Shown: positions 36,908 to 46,037 of the stretch, in pieces
Layout: the number at the start of each line of letters is the position of its first letter
Numbering within the stretch: the first letter of the stretch is position 1
Assembly (NCBI GenBank): GCA_041398785.1
Contig: JAWKUA010000032.1
Coordinates: 1-55,956 of the forward strand
DNA length: 55,956 nucleotides
Direction of reading: 5' to 3'
From: Planctomycetaceae bacterium
Lineage (GTDB): Bacteria; Planctomycetota; Planctomycetia; Planctomycetales; Planctomycetaceae
Translations under genes and position numbers: made by a program
Notes under the pieces: generated by a model
What the model was told of the DNA's origin: nothing
What the model saw: the letters and a program-made list of their open reading frames with translations, nothing else
Database searches by the model: none

Positions 36908-38318
36908 GCCTCCGGCGTTGAAACACGCCGGCCCCATTGAAGCCTGATCCGTAGCCGCTGATGATGACGTCGGCCGAAGTCGCCTCCGGCGTTGAAACAC
37001 GCCGGCCCCATTGAAGCGCTGGGCTGCCGGATACAGCGTGTGCGATGACGGGAACGCCTCCGGCGTTGAAACACGCCGGCCCCATTGAAGCGAACCCCGG
37101 CCTGAACTCCGACCGATGGTTACTCGCCTCCGGCGTTGAAACACGCCGGCCCCCATGAAGCCCAGTTTTTGAGCCGCAGCCACAGTTTGGCGGGGCAGGC
37201 CTCCGGCGTTGAAACACGCCGGCCCCATTGAAGCGAACCCTTCCGACCTTTGCTGAGCCTCCGGCGTTGAAACACGCCGGCCCCATTGAACCCAAAACGT
37301 TTGGTCAGCGTTCCGCCGGGACATTGTGGCCTCCGGCGTTGAAACACGCCGGCCCCATTGAAGCGAATGGGCTCTTCCAGATGCTGGGCATGAGGACAGC
37401 AAAAAGCCTCCGGCGTTGAAACACGCCGGCCCCATTGAAGCCTGCCGGCGGATACACTACGGGGCTTTTGTAGCCTCCGGCGTTGACACGCCGGCCCCAT
37501 TGAAGCGTGCCTCTCGGCGTCCGGCGTTGAAACACGCCGGCCCCATTGAAGCCCCTCTTCAAAGCCTGGCTGTGTGGAGTAGTTGACGTTGCCTCCGGCG
37601 TTGAAACACGCCGGCCCCATTGAAGCCTACTTCATCTGCCATGCCTACATCCTCTGCCGTTGCAGCCTCCGGCGTTGAAACACGCCGGCCCCATTGAAGC
37701 ATTGTCTGCCACCGGTACGTCGGCGTTGAAACGCCTCCGGCGTTGAAACACGCCGGCCCCCGGCGTTGAAGCCGGCCCCATAACGACAGCCGGAGACGAC
37801 GAACACGAGTGGCCTCCGGCGTTGAAACACGCCGGCCCCATTGAAGCTGAATGAATTGACGGGTTGTCCGTTCCTCCTCGCCTCCGGCGTTGAAACACGC
37901 CGGCCCCATTGAAGCATGTTATGCGGACTTCTCTGGAAACATCCGAACGAAACACGCCGGCCCCATTGAAGCGACGGAGGGCGGACAGCAAAGTCAGTGT
38001 TCCGACTGGCCTCCGGCGTTGAAACACGCCGGCCCCATTGAAGCTGTGGCGTCAGCCGGCATTGTCCACAAGTCCTCGGCTCGGCCTCCGGCGTTGAAAC
38101 ACGCCGGCCCCATTGAAGCCGACGGCGTCGATGGCTTCCGGGATGTGCGGACTTCCGGCGTTGAAACACGCCGGCCCCGTCCGCCTCTTTTCGAACTGGC
38201 AATGCTCTTTTGCCTCCGGCGTTGAAACACGCCGGCCCCATTGAAGCTCGTCAATCAGAATCTTGTCAGGATTCAGACTGCCGCCTCCGGCGTTGAAACA
38301 CGCCGGCCCCATTGAAGC
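36908..38318 (+). CRISPR. CRISPR array, about 21 repeat units with degenerate ones in the middle and distal part
   Basis: The 36-nt repeat starts GCCTCCGGCGTTG and ends CCCCATTGAAGC; positions 5-24 form a hairpin of CCGGCGT/ACGCCGG (7 bp) with loop TGAAAC. Fourteen units are perfect. Altered units: 37126 (C insertion, T loss near the 3' end), 37257 (3' end changed), 37473 (two bases short), 37517 (one mismatch), 37733 (3' part replaced), 37949 (first 12 bases missing) and 38151 (both ends changed). Most spacers are 31-41 nt; two are odd, 22 nt (37235-37256) and 10 nt (37507-37516). Units start at 36908, 36982, 37056, 37126, 37199, 37257, 37329, 37406, 37473, 37517, 37591, 37665, 37733, 37812, 37880, 37949, 38009, 38084, 38151, 38212 and 38283. 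The last unit is perfect, unlike most trailing ends. Confidence 0.97.
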
Positions 38319-38746
38319 TTCCAGTGAAGAACTGTCTTCAATTCAGATGCCGGGGGGCCGGCGCAGCGACCGTTCATTGATTGACAGTCTGCCAGCCGCA
38401 TTTGACCGACTCCGGGTTCACGCAACTGTCCGGTCATGATTGCAAAGAAGAAGACCAGTTCGAAACTGCTGATCCCCGCGAGCGGAGAAAAATGAGGCAT
38501 TCAGGCTCATCGCAGTAAAGTTGCGAAACGCATCGGTGTCCGCCTCTGCCAGCATAAACCGGCGGTTGAACCGGCGGACTGCCACCTTCTGAACGCGTTT
38601 CGGCAAGCAACGGACGAGAACAGAGATGCGCGGTGGCACCACCGGCCACCGTGCAGACGCTGTAAGCGTCCGCAACGGCAGCTGGTCGTCCGCCGCTCAC
38701 GAAACCTGCGGGCTGGAGCACACGCAGGAAGTCCGTGGCGGCGCGG
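38319..38746. other. Stretch between CRISPR array and beta-helix gene
   Basis: No coding frame is supported. It contains the diverged copy of the 86-bp hairpin repeat at about 38472-38556 and otherwise nothing recognised; in particular no effector gene or repeat-like anti-repeat (tracrRNA) was seen. Confidence 0.5.
38472..38556 (+). repeat. Diverged copy of the 86-bp hairpin repeat
   Basis: Matches 42286-42371 over most of its length by eye: CCGCGAGCGG, ATGAGGCATTCAGGCTC, then GCGAAACGCATCGG and TGTCCGCCTCTGCCAGCATA. The outer stem is only partly preserved, so this looks like an old copy. Confidence 0.55.
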
Positions 38747-40963
38747 TTACAGCAAGCCAAACGGACCGAAGATCGCGTCGTCGTCATCCGACGCCTGGTT
38801 GAACTGAATCCAGAACAGCGAGAGGAAATCAAGTTCCAAATTGTCCGGGTTGCTGCTGCCGTTGAAGCCTCCGCCGCCGAGGCCCAGACCGTCTTCCTCG
38901 CTGCCGGAACCTCCGATGGCGCGGTTGATGATGACGGGCTCCTGGCCAGCGTCAGAGTCGAATCGTCTGCGGCGGCGAGTGCTCCGCCCTGCCCGTTGCC
39001 ACCAACTTCTCCATCGCCGCCCCGCGCGTATTCAGCAGGAACGACGATGAGGAAACCGCGGCGGCGGACGTCGGAAACCAGCCAGCCAGTTCAATTCGGA
39101 AGAGCGCCCAGACCGCCGCCCTGACCAATGCCGCCAACACCGGTTGCGCCGCCACTGCCGCCCTGAGCCGTGTTCGCAAGGAAAACGTCGTCGCGAACTC
39201 TCAGTTTGGCCCCGGCGAGTCCCGCGATCGCGCCGCCGGAGGCACTCCCGCCGTCGCCGCCTTCAGTTCCGTTTCCACCGATGGCTCGGTTGCCGGCGTA
39301 GGTGTTGCGATGCAACCGAGCGTCTCCGCCGTTGGAAACCGAAATCGCGCCCGCCGCCAGCTGGTCCACCCGCAAGCCCCGTATCACCGCCGCTGCCTCC
39401 AAGGGCTGAGTTGCTCACAAACGTACTGCTTTCCACGATCAATTCCGACGGTGCCGATCCAAATGGCGATACATCGCTGCTGTTGATGGCTCCGCCAAAT
39501 CCCGCACCGCCACTGACTGCGTCGCCGGTCCCGGTGCCTCCCGTGACCGTGTTGCGAAGGAATTCGCTGCGTTCAACGTTCAACACTCCGGCGATGTTCA
39601 GGATTGCACCGCCACCGCCCAGACCGGAAAACGCTTGGCCTTCGAAGTGCCCCAGTTGAGCAGAAGCCGAATTCTGCACAAAGGAACTGCGGTCAATGTG
39701 GACCTCGGGCTGTCCCGACTGACTGGGAAACCGCAATTCAGCGCCTTCCCGACTTTCCCATCGGTAATCAAGGGGCTCGGAGGTGCCCAGTACGAATGGG
39801 TCCGAGTACGCGTCCATGATCCAGCTGCCGGTGACGCCGGCGTATTTGCCGGTGCTCGAGTCCGGCTGAACGACGAACTCGGCGATCCAGTGCGCTTGCA
39901 CCAGTACATTTAAACCGCCTTCTGCCGGACCCCTCACCGTCAGTTTGAAGAATCCCGGTTCGGCCGCTCCGAATTCGGTTCTTCCATACTGTGTGACCAG
40001 CGAATCTCCGTCGGAATCCGTGAAGACAAACGGTGCAGCGCTGCCGAATTCTCCCGTGAGTGTCATTAAGTCAGCCGTGTCCGTCTGAACCATTCCCATG
40101 CCGGTGTGAGTCAGTGTGGTCCCGCCAATCGTGAATGTCCCTTCGATATCGTGCGGTCGTGGTTCCTGCCCGGGCAACGGAACACCCTGCGGAGCGTTCC
40201 CGGATCCCTCGACGCTGAACGAGACGGCTTCCGCGGTTGCTCCGAGGTCGGAAGTGATGGCTCCGCCGGCCCCGATCAGGACTCCGTCTGACGAATTCCC
40301 CGCGAACTCACTGCGGGAAATGTTTAACGTGCCGCCGAACTCGTTAGCAATCGCGCCTCCCGCCGTCACCAGGCCGCTCGCCGTGTTGCCTGTAAACTCC
40401 ACACGAACCAGTTCGACAGTTCCGCCCAGATTGTACAGTCCGCCGCCAAACGCGAACGGCCCACCCTCCGCGTAGCCGGGAGCGTCGGTGGACAGACCGT
40501 CCGCAATGGTCACATCTCGGATCGTCACGTCGGGCGCTGAGTCAATCACCGCCTGACTCGGAGTGACGAACGGGTCGTCGGCGAGTTCTGCCGGCAGGAC
40601 CAGGAAGACTCGCGTCGCATCCTCACCACTGATCGTCAGCCTGCTGGCTCCCGGGCCATCAATGAGCAAATCGTCCGTAATCACGAGTTGACTGGACAAT
40701 TCAATCGTGCCTCGCGCTGCAGGGCGGAAGCGGACGGTGTCTTCGCCGGGAGCCGCGTTCGCCGTATCAATCGCGGTACGCAGAGAACCCGGTCCTGAAT
40801 CGTGAGTGTTGGTGACCCAGATCGGACTGCCACTGAGCATCAACCGAGCCTCGAACAACTCCGCAGCACACTTCGCGCTGTTTCGCATCGCTCTTCGCCG
40901 ACGCTGATCCGCCGATCCTGAAAGGCGACGACACACGTTCCGCACGAATCCGATCTCAGTCAT
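38747..40963 (-). CDS. Secreted right-handed beta-helix surface protein, frameshifted
   Basis: Large extracellular protein read from ATG 40961-40963. The N-terminus has an arginine-rich stretch, then AELFEARLMLSGSPIWVTNT, which matches the LEPR-like export signature of planctomycete surface proteins. It continues with HDSGPGSLRTAIDTANAAPG, a typical start of beta-helix (choice-of-anchor Q) proteins. Coils rich in GGA, NNTA and SGG repeats follow (GGGLYNLGGTVELVRVEFTG, GGAIANEFGGTLNISRSEFA). A globular insert lies at about residues 255-410. Frame changes near 39360, 39080 and 38945 break the end, but ISVSNGGDARLHRNTYAGNR, INRAIGGSGSEEDGLGLGGG and a final DDDDAIFGPFGLL run to the stop at 38747-38749. 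Likely adhesion or cell-surface function. Confidence 0.75.
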
Positions 40964-41732
40964 TTCCAGACTCCGTGAAGGGCGACAGAATACAGAAAGC
41001 TCACGTCAGCAATTCGCAACAGCGAACGATGGATTCCGGAGTTCGTGATTCCGGGTGTTGCTGGAATCTTCGAGTCAGTACACAGCTCGATGCTTCGGGG
41101 CGTGAAATCGGCGCACTTCATGCAGCCGGCAGAGTATGCGGCACATGTCCCAACCGGCCCCACATTTTTCTCGGAGACGTTCTCAGGGTTCATACGAGCA
41201 CGGAAAACTGATATTGCCGTCGCCAATAGCGCATTAATTGCAGTTGACGGGAATTCCGGACAAAGAATTTCCGGCGACGAGAGATTTCCTGGAGACCGAC
41301 GTCTGCGGCTTGCGAAGTGTGGTGGTGGTGCGAGCGGTGGTGCGAGCGAAGCAAAGCCCGAAATGACCCGGCCGGCGACCAGGCCAGGATGCCCGAAACC
41401 GACATCGTTCGGGATTCGCGACGTCCTCCACGTGAATTTACGGCAGCCCGATGGCCCGACTTCTCCACGGGGTGGATGGATGCACGGTGAATCCGTCCTG
41501 CAATTCTGATGGACCGGAATCTCCGCCAGCGCTATGCCCAGAGTCCGGAACCGACGGTCGCGGGCCGGAGTTTCAGGGCGTGACGAGGCGCGACATCGCC
41601 GTGGTTGCGCGATGCGGGAGGGGAGTGCTCCGGATGCTGAGGATCGTCCAGAACCGGTCGGCTGCCATTCAGAGAGTCATTGACAGTTTGCTGCGAATGT
41701 GGCTTTAGTGAGAGGAACGGCAATCAGTGTGG
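40964..41732. other. Non-coding stretch holding a relaxase fragment
   Basis: About 770 nt without a supported gene. The only recognised content is the relaxase 5'-end remnant at 41614-41708. A short direct repeat GGTGGTGCGAGCG occurs twice at about 41323-41347. Confidence 0.5.
41614..41708 (+). pseudogene. 5'-end remnant of a MobF relaxase gene
   Basis: From ATG 41634 the text reads MLRIVQNRSAA, nearly identical to the intact relaxase start MLRIIQNRSAA (21889, minus strand). The DNA match runs for about 45 bases, includes the ribosome binding site region (GGGAG then CGGATGCTGAGGATC), and stops abruptly after GTCGGCTGCC. Beyond it the frame ends within 15 codons. It is in the opposite orientation to the intact copy. 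Confidence 0.7.
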
Positions 41733-41972
41733 ATGGTCAGGATGGAGATTTCGGGATCGGTGCCGGTTTGGAAAACGAAGGTCGATAAGTCAGGTCGAGT
41801 GCCGCTGCCCGTGGAGCGGCGTGACGCGATGCAGGCGGCTCCGGGAAGTGAACTGGCTTGGATTCGGACTGACGAAGGCATCCGGCTGGAGCATCTCGAC
41901 GATCTGATCGTCCGGATTCAGGGCGACTTCGAGAGCCTGTCTCGGCTGATGGTGAGTGGTCGGACGAACTGA
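41733..41972 (+). CDS. AbrB/SpoVT-like small DNA-binding protein
   Basis: 79 residues (or 76 from ATG 41742, MEISGSVPVWKTKV). The swapped-hairpin AbrB pattern is seen in VDKSGRVPLPVERRDAMQAA followed by PGSELAWIRTDEGIRLEHLD. Proteins of this kind are either antitoxins or small transcription regulators. No toxin gene follows, so it is likely a solitary regulator or an orphan antitoxin. The exact start is uncertain because three start codons lie within 15 nt. Confidence 0.7.
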   Translation: MVRMEISGSVPVWKTKVDKSGRVPLPVERRDAMQAAPGSELAWIRTDEGIRLEHLDDLIVRIQGDFESLSRLMVSGRTN

Positions 41973-42285
41973 GCTGCTCCGTTTCCGCTGAGGAACGAGC
42001 GGGCTTCGTGCTGAGTCAAACTGACGATCCTCCGGCACTGTCGATCTGTCACACGGTCACCGACTGAAGGACTCAAGGCAGGTCGGGCCACCGTATGCGG
42101 ATCGATCGGATCGAAGCCGGGATAGTGATGCGTTTGATCGTGCGATTTCAGGAGAGCCGCTCTTTGATATTGTCCAGCGAGAACCGGCTCGCTCGTAACT
42201 GCTGAATCCACTGACAACGGTCGACTATGTCGGTCGAATAGAGTTGGTGACGGGACGCCACCAGTTCCGCAACCTGTAACTCAAC

Positions 42286-42371
42286 TATACCGCGAGCGGG
42301 GCAGAATGAGACATTCGGGCTCGCGGGAGTAAGAAGAGCGAAAAGTATCGGCGTCCGCCGCGGCCAGTATA
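42286..42371 (+). repeat. 86-bp hairpin repeat (MITE-like), copy 2
   Basis: Bounded by TATACCGCG on the left and CCAGTATA on the right. The left half can form a hairpin: outer stem CCGCGAGC with GCTCGCGG, inner stem GAATG with CATTC around AGA. It is nearly identical to the reverse complement of 47959-48044 and also 86 bp long. Confidence 0.8.
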
Positions 42372-42482
42372 TTCCTCCGCGCGGCGGGAGGTGTGTGATT
42401 GCAGCCTGCTCGGAACGATGACTTCGAGCCTGCTGCCGGAACGCCGTTAATCGAAATGCCGTTAAACAGTGTGACTTTATTA

Positions 42483-42511
42483 AACAGCCCGCTGCCCCGC
42501 AGCGGGCTGTT
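42483..42511. terminator. Strong bidirectional terminator-like hairpin
   Basis: AACAGCCCGCTG (42483-42494) pairs perfectly with CAGCGGGCTGTT (42500-42511), loop CCCCG, followed by GTTCTATTC on the plus strand and TTAATAAAG on the minus strand. No intact gene ends near it, which suggests a lost or unrecognised transcript. Confidence 0.6.
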
Positions 42512-43091
42512 GTTCTATTCGCCGAAACAGTTTCGGACGGAACTCCGACGAAATCGCAGTCACCGCGCGACAGACAGGCCGGCTCCGGCGTGACATCCCG
42601 AAGAGTGATCGATGTCCGATCACACGTGTGGCCTTTCAGGATTGCTGACAGCAGGCTTGTGATGAAGAATTCGCGCTGAAGAAGTGTGTGTTGAATGCGC
42701 CGATGTGTGCGACGGCCGTGATGACGGTCGCGGGGCCGGCGGGGCGAATGGTTCGGGCCGATGACGACAAGCCCGCGAACGCAGCTGTCGCTCAGGCGTC
42801 GCAACCGGCGAGTACAACCGTCATGGCGGCGGCCGTGCAGCGCGAGCAGTCGAGAGGCCGAAGCGGCAACATGAGCAGCTTGTTCTGCAGGAACGGCATT
42901 GTCACGGGCACGCGGACGGGACGAACGGCGTCGTGAGTCGAGCCCGGCCCCGGCGATGAAGTCAACCGTCCGCGTGGCAGCCATTGACGGTCCGCCGATA
43001 CGGCACGGTCGGGCGACGCGCGAAAGCGGACTGACGTCGCGAGGCTGACTGGTGTTGCGATCGGTCGCGGCGGCGTGGTTTCAACGCGCGA

Positions 43092-44159
43092 TCATTGGTC
43101 GGTTGGTGAACTCGCTGTGCCGGCTGCCGGCTGGCGCTTGATGTCGAAGGTCTGATCGAAGAACTCCAGCATTCGATTGAAGCAGTAATCGTTGACAACC
43201 TGGGCGAGGTCCATTCCGTGGGGCCAGCCTTCGAGACGTTCGTAGCGCGATTCCACTCCGGCTTTCTTTAACGCTGCGTCGAGAGTATCGGCTTGTTCCA
43301 CGGGAACGAGATCGTCCAGCGTTCCGTGGAAAGTCAGCGTTGGCGGATCGTCGCTGGTGATGTGCGTCAGCGGCGACGCGGACCGATACGCTTCCGTAGC
43401 GTCATCGTAGGACCGGCCAATGAAGCTGGTGACCAGTTCGTGGCTGCGGGCATACGGCGTTGTGAGATCAACCGGGCCGTAGAAGTTCACGACGGCCTGA
43501 ACTCGACTGCTGACATCAAAGTTGCCGCCGCTGCGATCAAAGTCCGGAACATCCGACGAATAGCCGACCATCATCACCAGATGTCCGCCGGCAGAACCTC
43601 CCGCAGCAGCGATGCGATTCGGATCGATGTGATATTCGGCGGCATGTTTGCGGACCCATCGCACAGCGCACTTGGCGTCCTGAACGGCTGCCGGAAACGG
43701 AGCGATACCGCTGAGCCGATAGCTGATCGTTGCCACAACGTAGCCCTTTTCGGCAAATCGAACACCGTAGTAGTGATAATCTTCGCGGCTGCCTCCCTTC
43801 CATCCGCCGCCGTGAATAAACACCAGCACGGGAACGTCGTCCTTAAGTCCTTTGGGAGCGTACAGATCCAGTTGCAGCGACGCGTCGCCGACTGTTCCGT
43901 ATTCGATTCCACGAGTGACCTGCACAGTTTCGGGAACAGGCAGTTCCCGGTCCAGCAACTTCAATTGTCCGCTGGCGATGGCCAGTTTGATCAGTGTTGC
44001 CGACGAATAGCCGTCCGGCGGTTCTTCACCGGACGCTGGAACCAGTGACTGCACGGTGACGCCCGCGGCAAGCGCAATGGCAATCATCGACGACAGATGT
44101 TTGGTCGAACGAAGGCGTCTGATCGGACAAGGTCGCCGGCGGAGGACTCGGTACGTCAT
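43092..44159 (-). CDS. Secreted alpha/beta hydrolase, carboxylesterase-like (BD-FAE/HSL type)
   Basis: 355-residue esterase with a signal-like hydrophobic segment after a basic N-terminus (MIAIALAAGVTVQSLVPASG), so probably exported. The oxyanion motif is FIHGGGWKGG, the nucleophile elbow AAAGGSAGGHL, with acid and base in DDLVPVEQAD and GWPHGMDLA. The phrase LQLDLYAPKGLKDDVPVLVF is typical of xylan or feruloyl esterase relatives. Its start overlaps the ceramidase-like gene stop (ATGA, 44156-44159), so the two are co-translated. Substrate unknown; a deacetylase or lipid esterase role would fit. Confidence 0.85.
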   Translation of the reverse strand: MTYRVLRRRPCPIRRLRSTKHLSSMIAIALAAGVTVQSLVPASGEEPPDGYSSATLIKLAIASGQLKLLDRELPVPETVQVTRGIEYGTVGDASLQLDLYAPKGLKDDVPVLVFIHGGGWKGGSREDYHYYGVRFAEKGYVVATISYRLSGIAPFPAAVQDAKCAVRWVRKHAAEYHIDPNRIAAAGGSAGGHLVMMVGYSSDVPDFDRSGGNFDVSSRVQAVVNFYGPVDLTTPYARSHELVTSFIGRSYDDATEAYRSASPLTHITSDDPPTLTFHGTLDDLVPVEQADTLDAALKKAGVESRYERLEGWPHGMDLAQVVNDYCFNRMLEFFDQTFDIKRQPAAGTASSPTDQ

Positions 44160-45871
44160 TCCGGATTTCCTGTTGAAAGGTTGTCAGGCCGCGTGACGGC
44201 AAGCTCCAAACCCACGGCCTGAGTGATTTCACCTCCGGCCGAACCGGGGCCGGTGCGTTCTTCGTAACCGCCGACTCGAAAGTCGAAACTCGGAACCAGA
44301 TAGCCGAGTTCGCCATTGGCCAGGCCGATGATGGCCCTCAGGCGACCGGTCATTTTCTGAGTGACCCGAAAGCCGATGTCCGGCAGCAGTTCGCCGGGGA
44401 CCGTGATGAACTGTGCATCGCCGATCCAGACGACGCTCATTTCCGTGCGCACATGACCGTCGTGCATTTCGACCGGTCCCGGCGCGTTTTCCAGGAACGT
44501 GCGAACGGATTCTCCCGTCACCGGGTACTCAACGGTTCTCGTTTCGATCGACAGTGTTTCCGATTCGGAAGCGACCGAATTGGCGGCTGCCTGAACGACA
44601 AACTCCGTCAGCCGTCGCCCCATCTCTTCCGCGGCCGCCTGAGTTCGAAATCGCGTGTCAGGAGTCAGCATGCCTCCCAGTGCGCCGTTCAGGAATACCG
44701 ACTGCCCTCCCAGCCGCGCCGACGTTTCCCTGCAGAGTGTTCCGACAAAGTCCGGCGACAGAGCACGGGTCTTGTCGAGTTCTATGACCTCCGGATGGCA
44801 GGCCAACTGAATCACGTTGACGATCGGCCTGCCGTCGTCGCCGATTACCTGCAGCACGTTGACCGTGGGATCCAGAACTCCCGGATCGCGCCCGTTTCGC
44901 ACGAGGTCAACAACCCGGCCGCCATCAAGCGGCATTTCCGACGAACCCAGCCGCAGCCCGGCGACCCCGGTCATGTTCGCGGCCGCGTTCATCACGGCGG
45001 CTTCCGTCCGATTCAGAATTCTCGCCGCGTAGCGTTCCGGGTAGTGGCCATAGAATCCGATCGTGTCGACATTCGCGTGCGTGTGCGACATCGCGATGAT
45101 CACATTCGGAAACCCCTTCTCCGCAAGCGAATCGCGAAGCTTCTGAACATCCCACGGCCCGAGCCCGAAGACGTCCAGGCCGGCGATGACAACTTTCCGT
45201 TCGCCACGTTCAAACACGGCCACTCGCGCGAATAGATTTTCGCCCAACGAAAGCAGCGATCCCTTACCGTCCGGCAGCAGGTCATCGAAGCGTTCCGGAG
45301 CGATACTTTCCTCAGCCGTTCCAACACGCAGTTGCATCGGCACCCCTGACCGTGGCGGCGCCTGCAGTTGTCGGCGCAGGTCGATTCGTGCGTTTGGATG
45401 ATCGACCGGGACTCGCCGCGGCTGCGGCTGAAAGTAGATGACACCCGTCGTCGCACCGTCCGGGCGACAGATGAACTTCAGTCCGCGCTGCGTGTAGTCC
45501 AGATACTGCTGAGTCTGAAACAGAACCTCCGCTTCCGGAACACCCAGCGTTCGTTCGATCGTCGCGCGGTCCGGATAGTCTGGATCCGCTGATGCCGCAG
45601 TAACGAGTTCCAGCCGCGAATTCCGGAAGTACAGCCGATCGCTGAGCGCCGGATTGCCGACCGCCGGATAGCGCAGATCCTGCGGAGAGCGCGTTTCGAC
45701 TGGCGAGTCACCGAGTGCTGCACGCACCTCATCGAGCGTTGCGCGACCGACGACCAGACCGCGATAACTTGGCGCGTCCGGCATGTCGCCCGCGCTGACC
45801 ATGTGGGAACACCAAACCGCGGCAAGAACGGCGGCGATGACGAAGCCGCTACGGAAGATTCGAAACCTCAT
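44156..45871 (-). CDS. Neutral/alkaline ceramidase-like secreted protein
   Basis: About 571 residues from ATG 45869-45871 (MRFRIFRSGFVIAAVLAAVW, a signal peptide ending near MVSAG); earlier in-frame codons exist. A planctomycete-specific N-terminal part (about 30-170) is followed by the ceramidase-like catalytic region: AGLDVFGLGPWDVQKLRDSL, VIIAMSHTHANVDTIGFYGH (zinc-binding SHTH), VIQLACHPEVIELD (another zinc histidine) and SVFLNGALGGMLTPD. The C-terminus WIGDAQFITVPGELLPDIGF is also conserved. Such enzymes hydrolyse amide bonds of sphingolipid-like substrates in the periplasm. In planctomycetes the true substrate is unknown. Confidence 0.8.
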   Translation of the reverse strand: MRFRIFRSGFVIAAVLAAVWCSHMVSAGDMPDAPSYRGLVVGRATLDEVRAALGDSPVETRSPQDLRYPAVGNPALSDRLYFRNSRLELVTAASADPDYPDRATIERTLGVPEAEVLFQTQQYLDYTQRGLKFICRPDGATTGVIYFQPQPRRVPVDHPNARIDLRRQLQAPPRSGVPMQLRVGTAEESIAPERFDDLLPDGKGSLLSLGENLFARVAVFERGERKVVIAGLDVFGLGPWDVQKLRDSLAEKGFPNVIIAMSHTHANVDTIGFYGHYPERYAARILNRTEAAVMNAAANMTGVAGLRLGSSEMPLDGGRVVDLVRNGRDPGVLDPTVNVLQVIGDDGRPIVNVIQLACHPEVIELDKTRALSPDFVGTLCRETSARLGGQSVFLNGALGGMLTPDTRFRTQAAAEEMGRRLTEFVVQAAANSVASESETLSIETRTVEYPVTGESVRTFLENAPGPVEMHDGHVRTEMSVVWIGDAQFITVPGELLPDIGFRVTQKMTGRLRAIIGLANGELGYLVPSFDFRVGGYEERTGPGSAGGEITQAVGLELAVTRPDNLSTGNPE

Positions 45872-46037
45872 GCAGCCACTCATTTCGTACGCGCAGGAAT
45901 CGATCATGACGGATATGGTTTTCACCGACGTCCGGCCCATGCCACCGGTTTCAAGCGGTCACTCCGGAAATAATGTTCCGTCGCTGCGGACTCACGATGA
46001 GACACCGACCGTGCGTGTACACCGACAGCGGATCATC

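Larger units (their letters stand above)
41973..43091. other. Long stretch without a supported gene
   Basis: Contains the 86-bp repeat (42286-42371) and a strong hairpin (42483-42511). The 278-codon minus-strand frame across 42148-42984 runs through the repeat and has no recognisable domain, so it is not called. On the minus strand near 42830-42800 the text MTVVLAGCDA, followed by an in-frame stop, resembles a broken lipoprotein signal; this is too short to support a gene. Confidence 0.5.

Noticed and set aside
36631..38312. Several minus-strand frames of 75-207 codons with periodic MGPACFNAGG text
   Set aside because: They are translations of the CRISPR repeat read in reverse; the period follows the repeat-spacer unit and no start site or domain exists.
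42148..42984. 278-codon minus-strand frame
   Set aside because: It crosses the 86-bp repeat and the terminator hairpin and has no recognisable domain.
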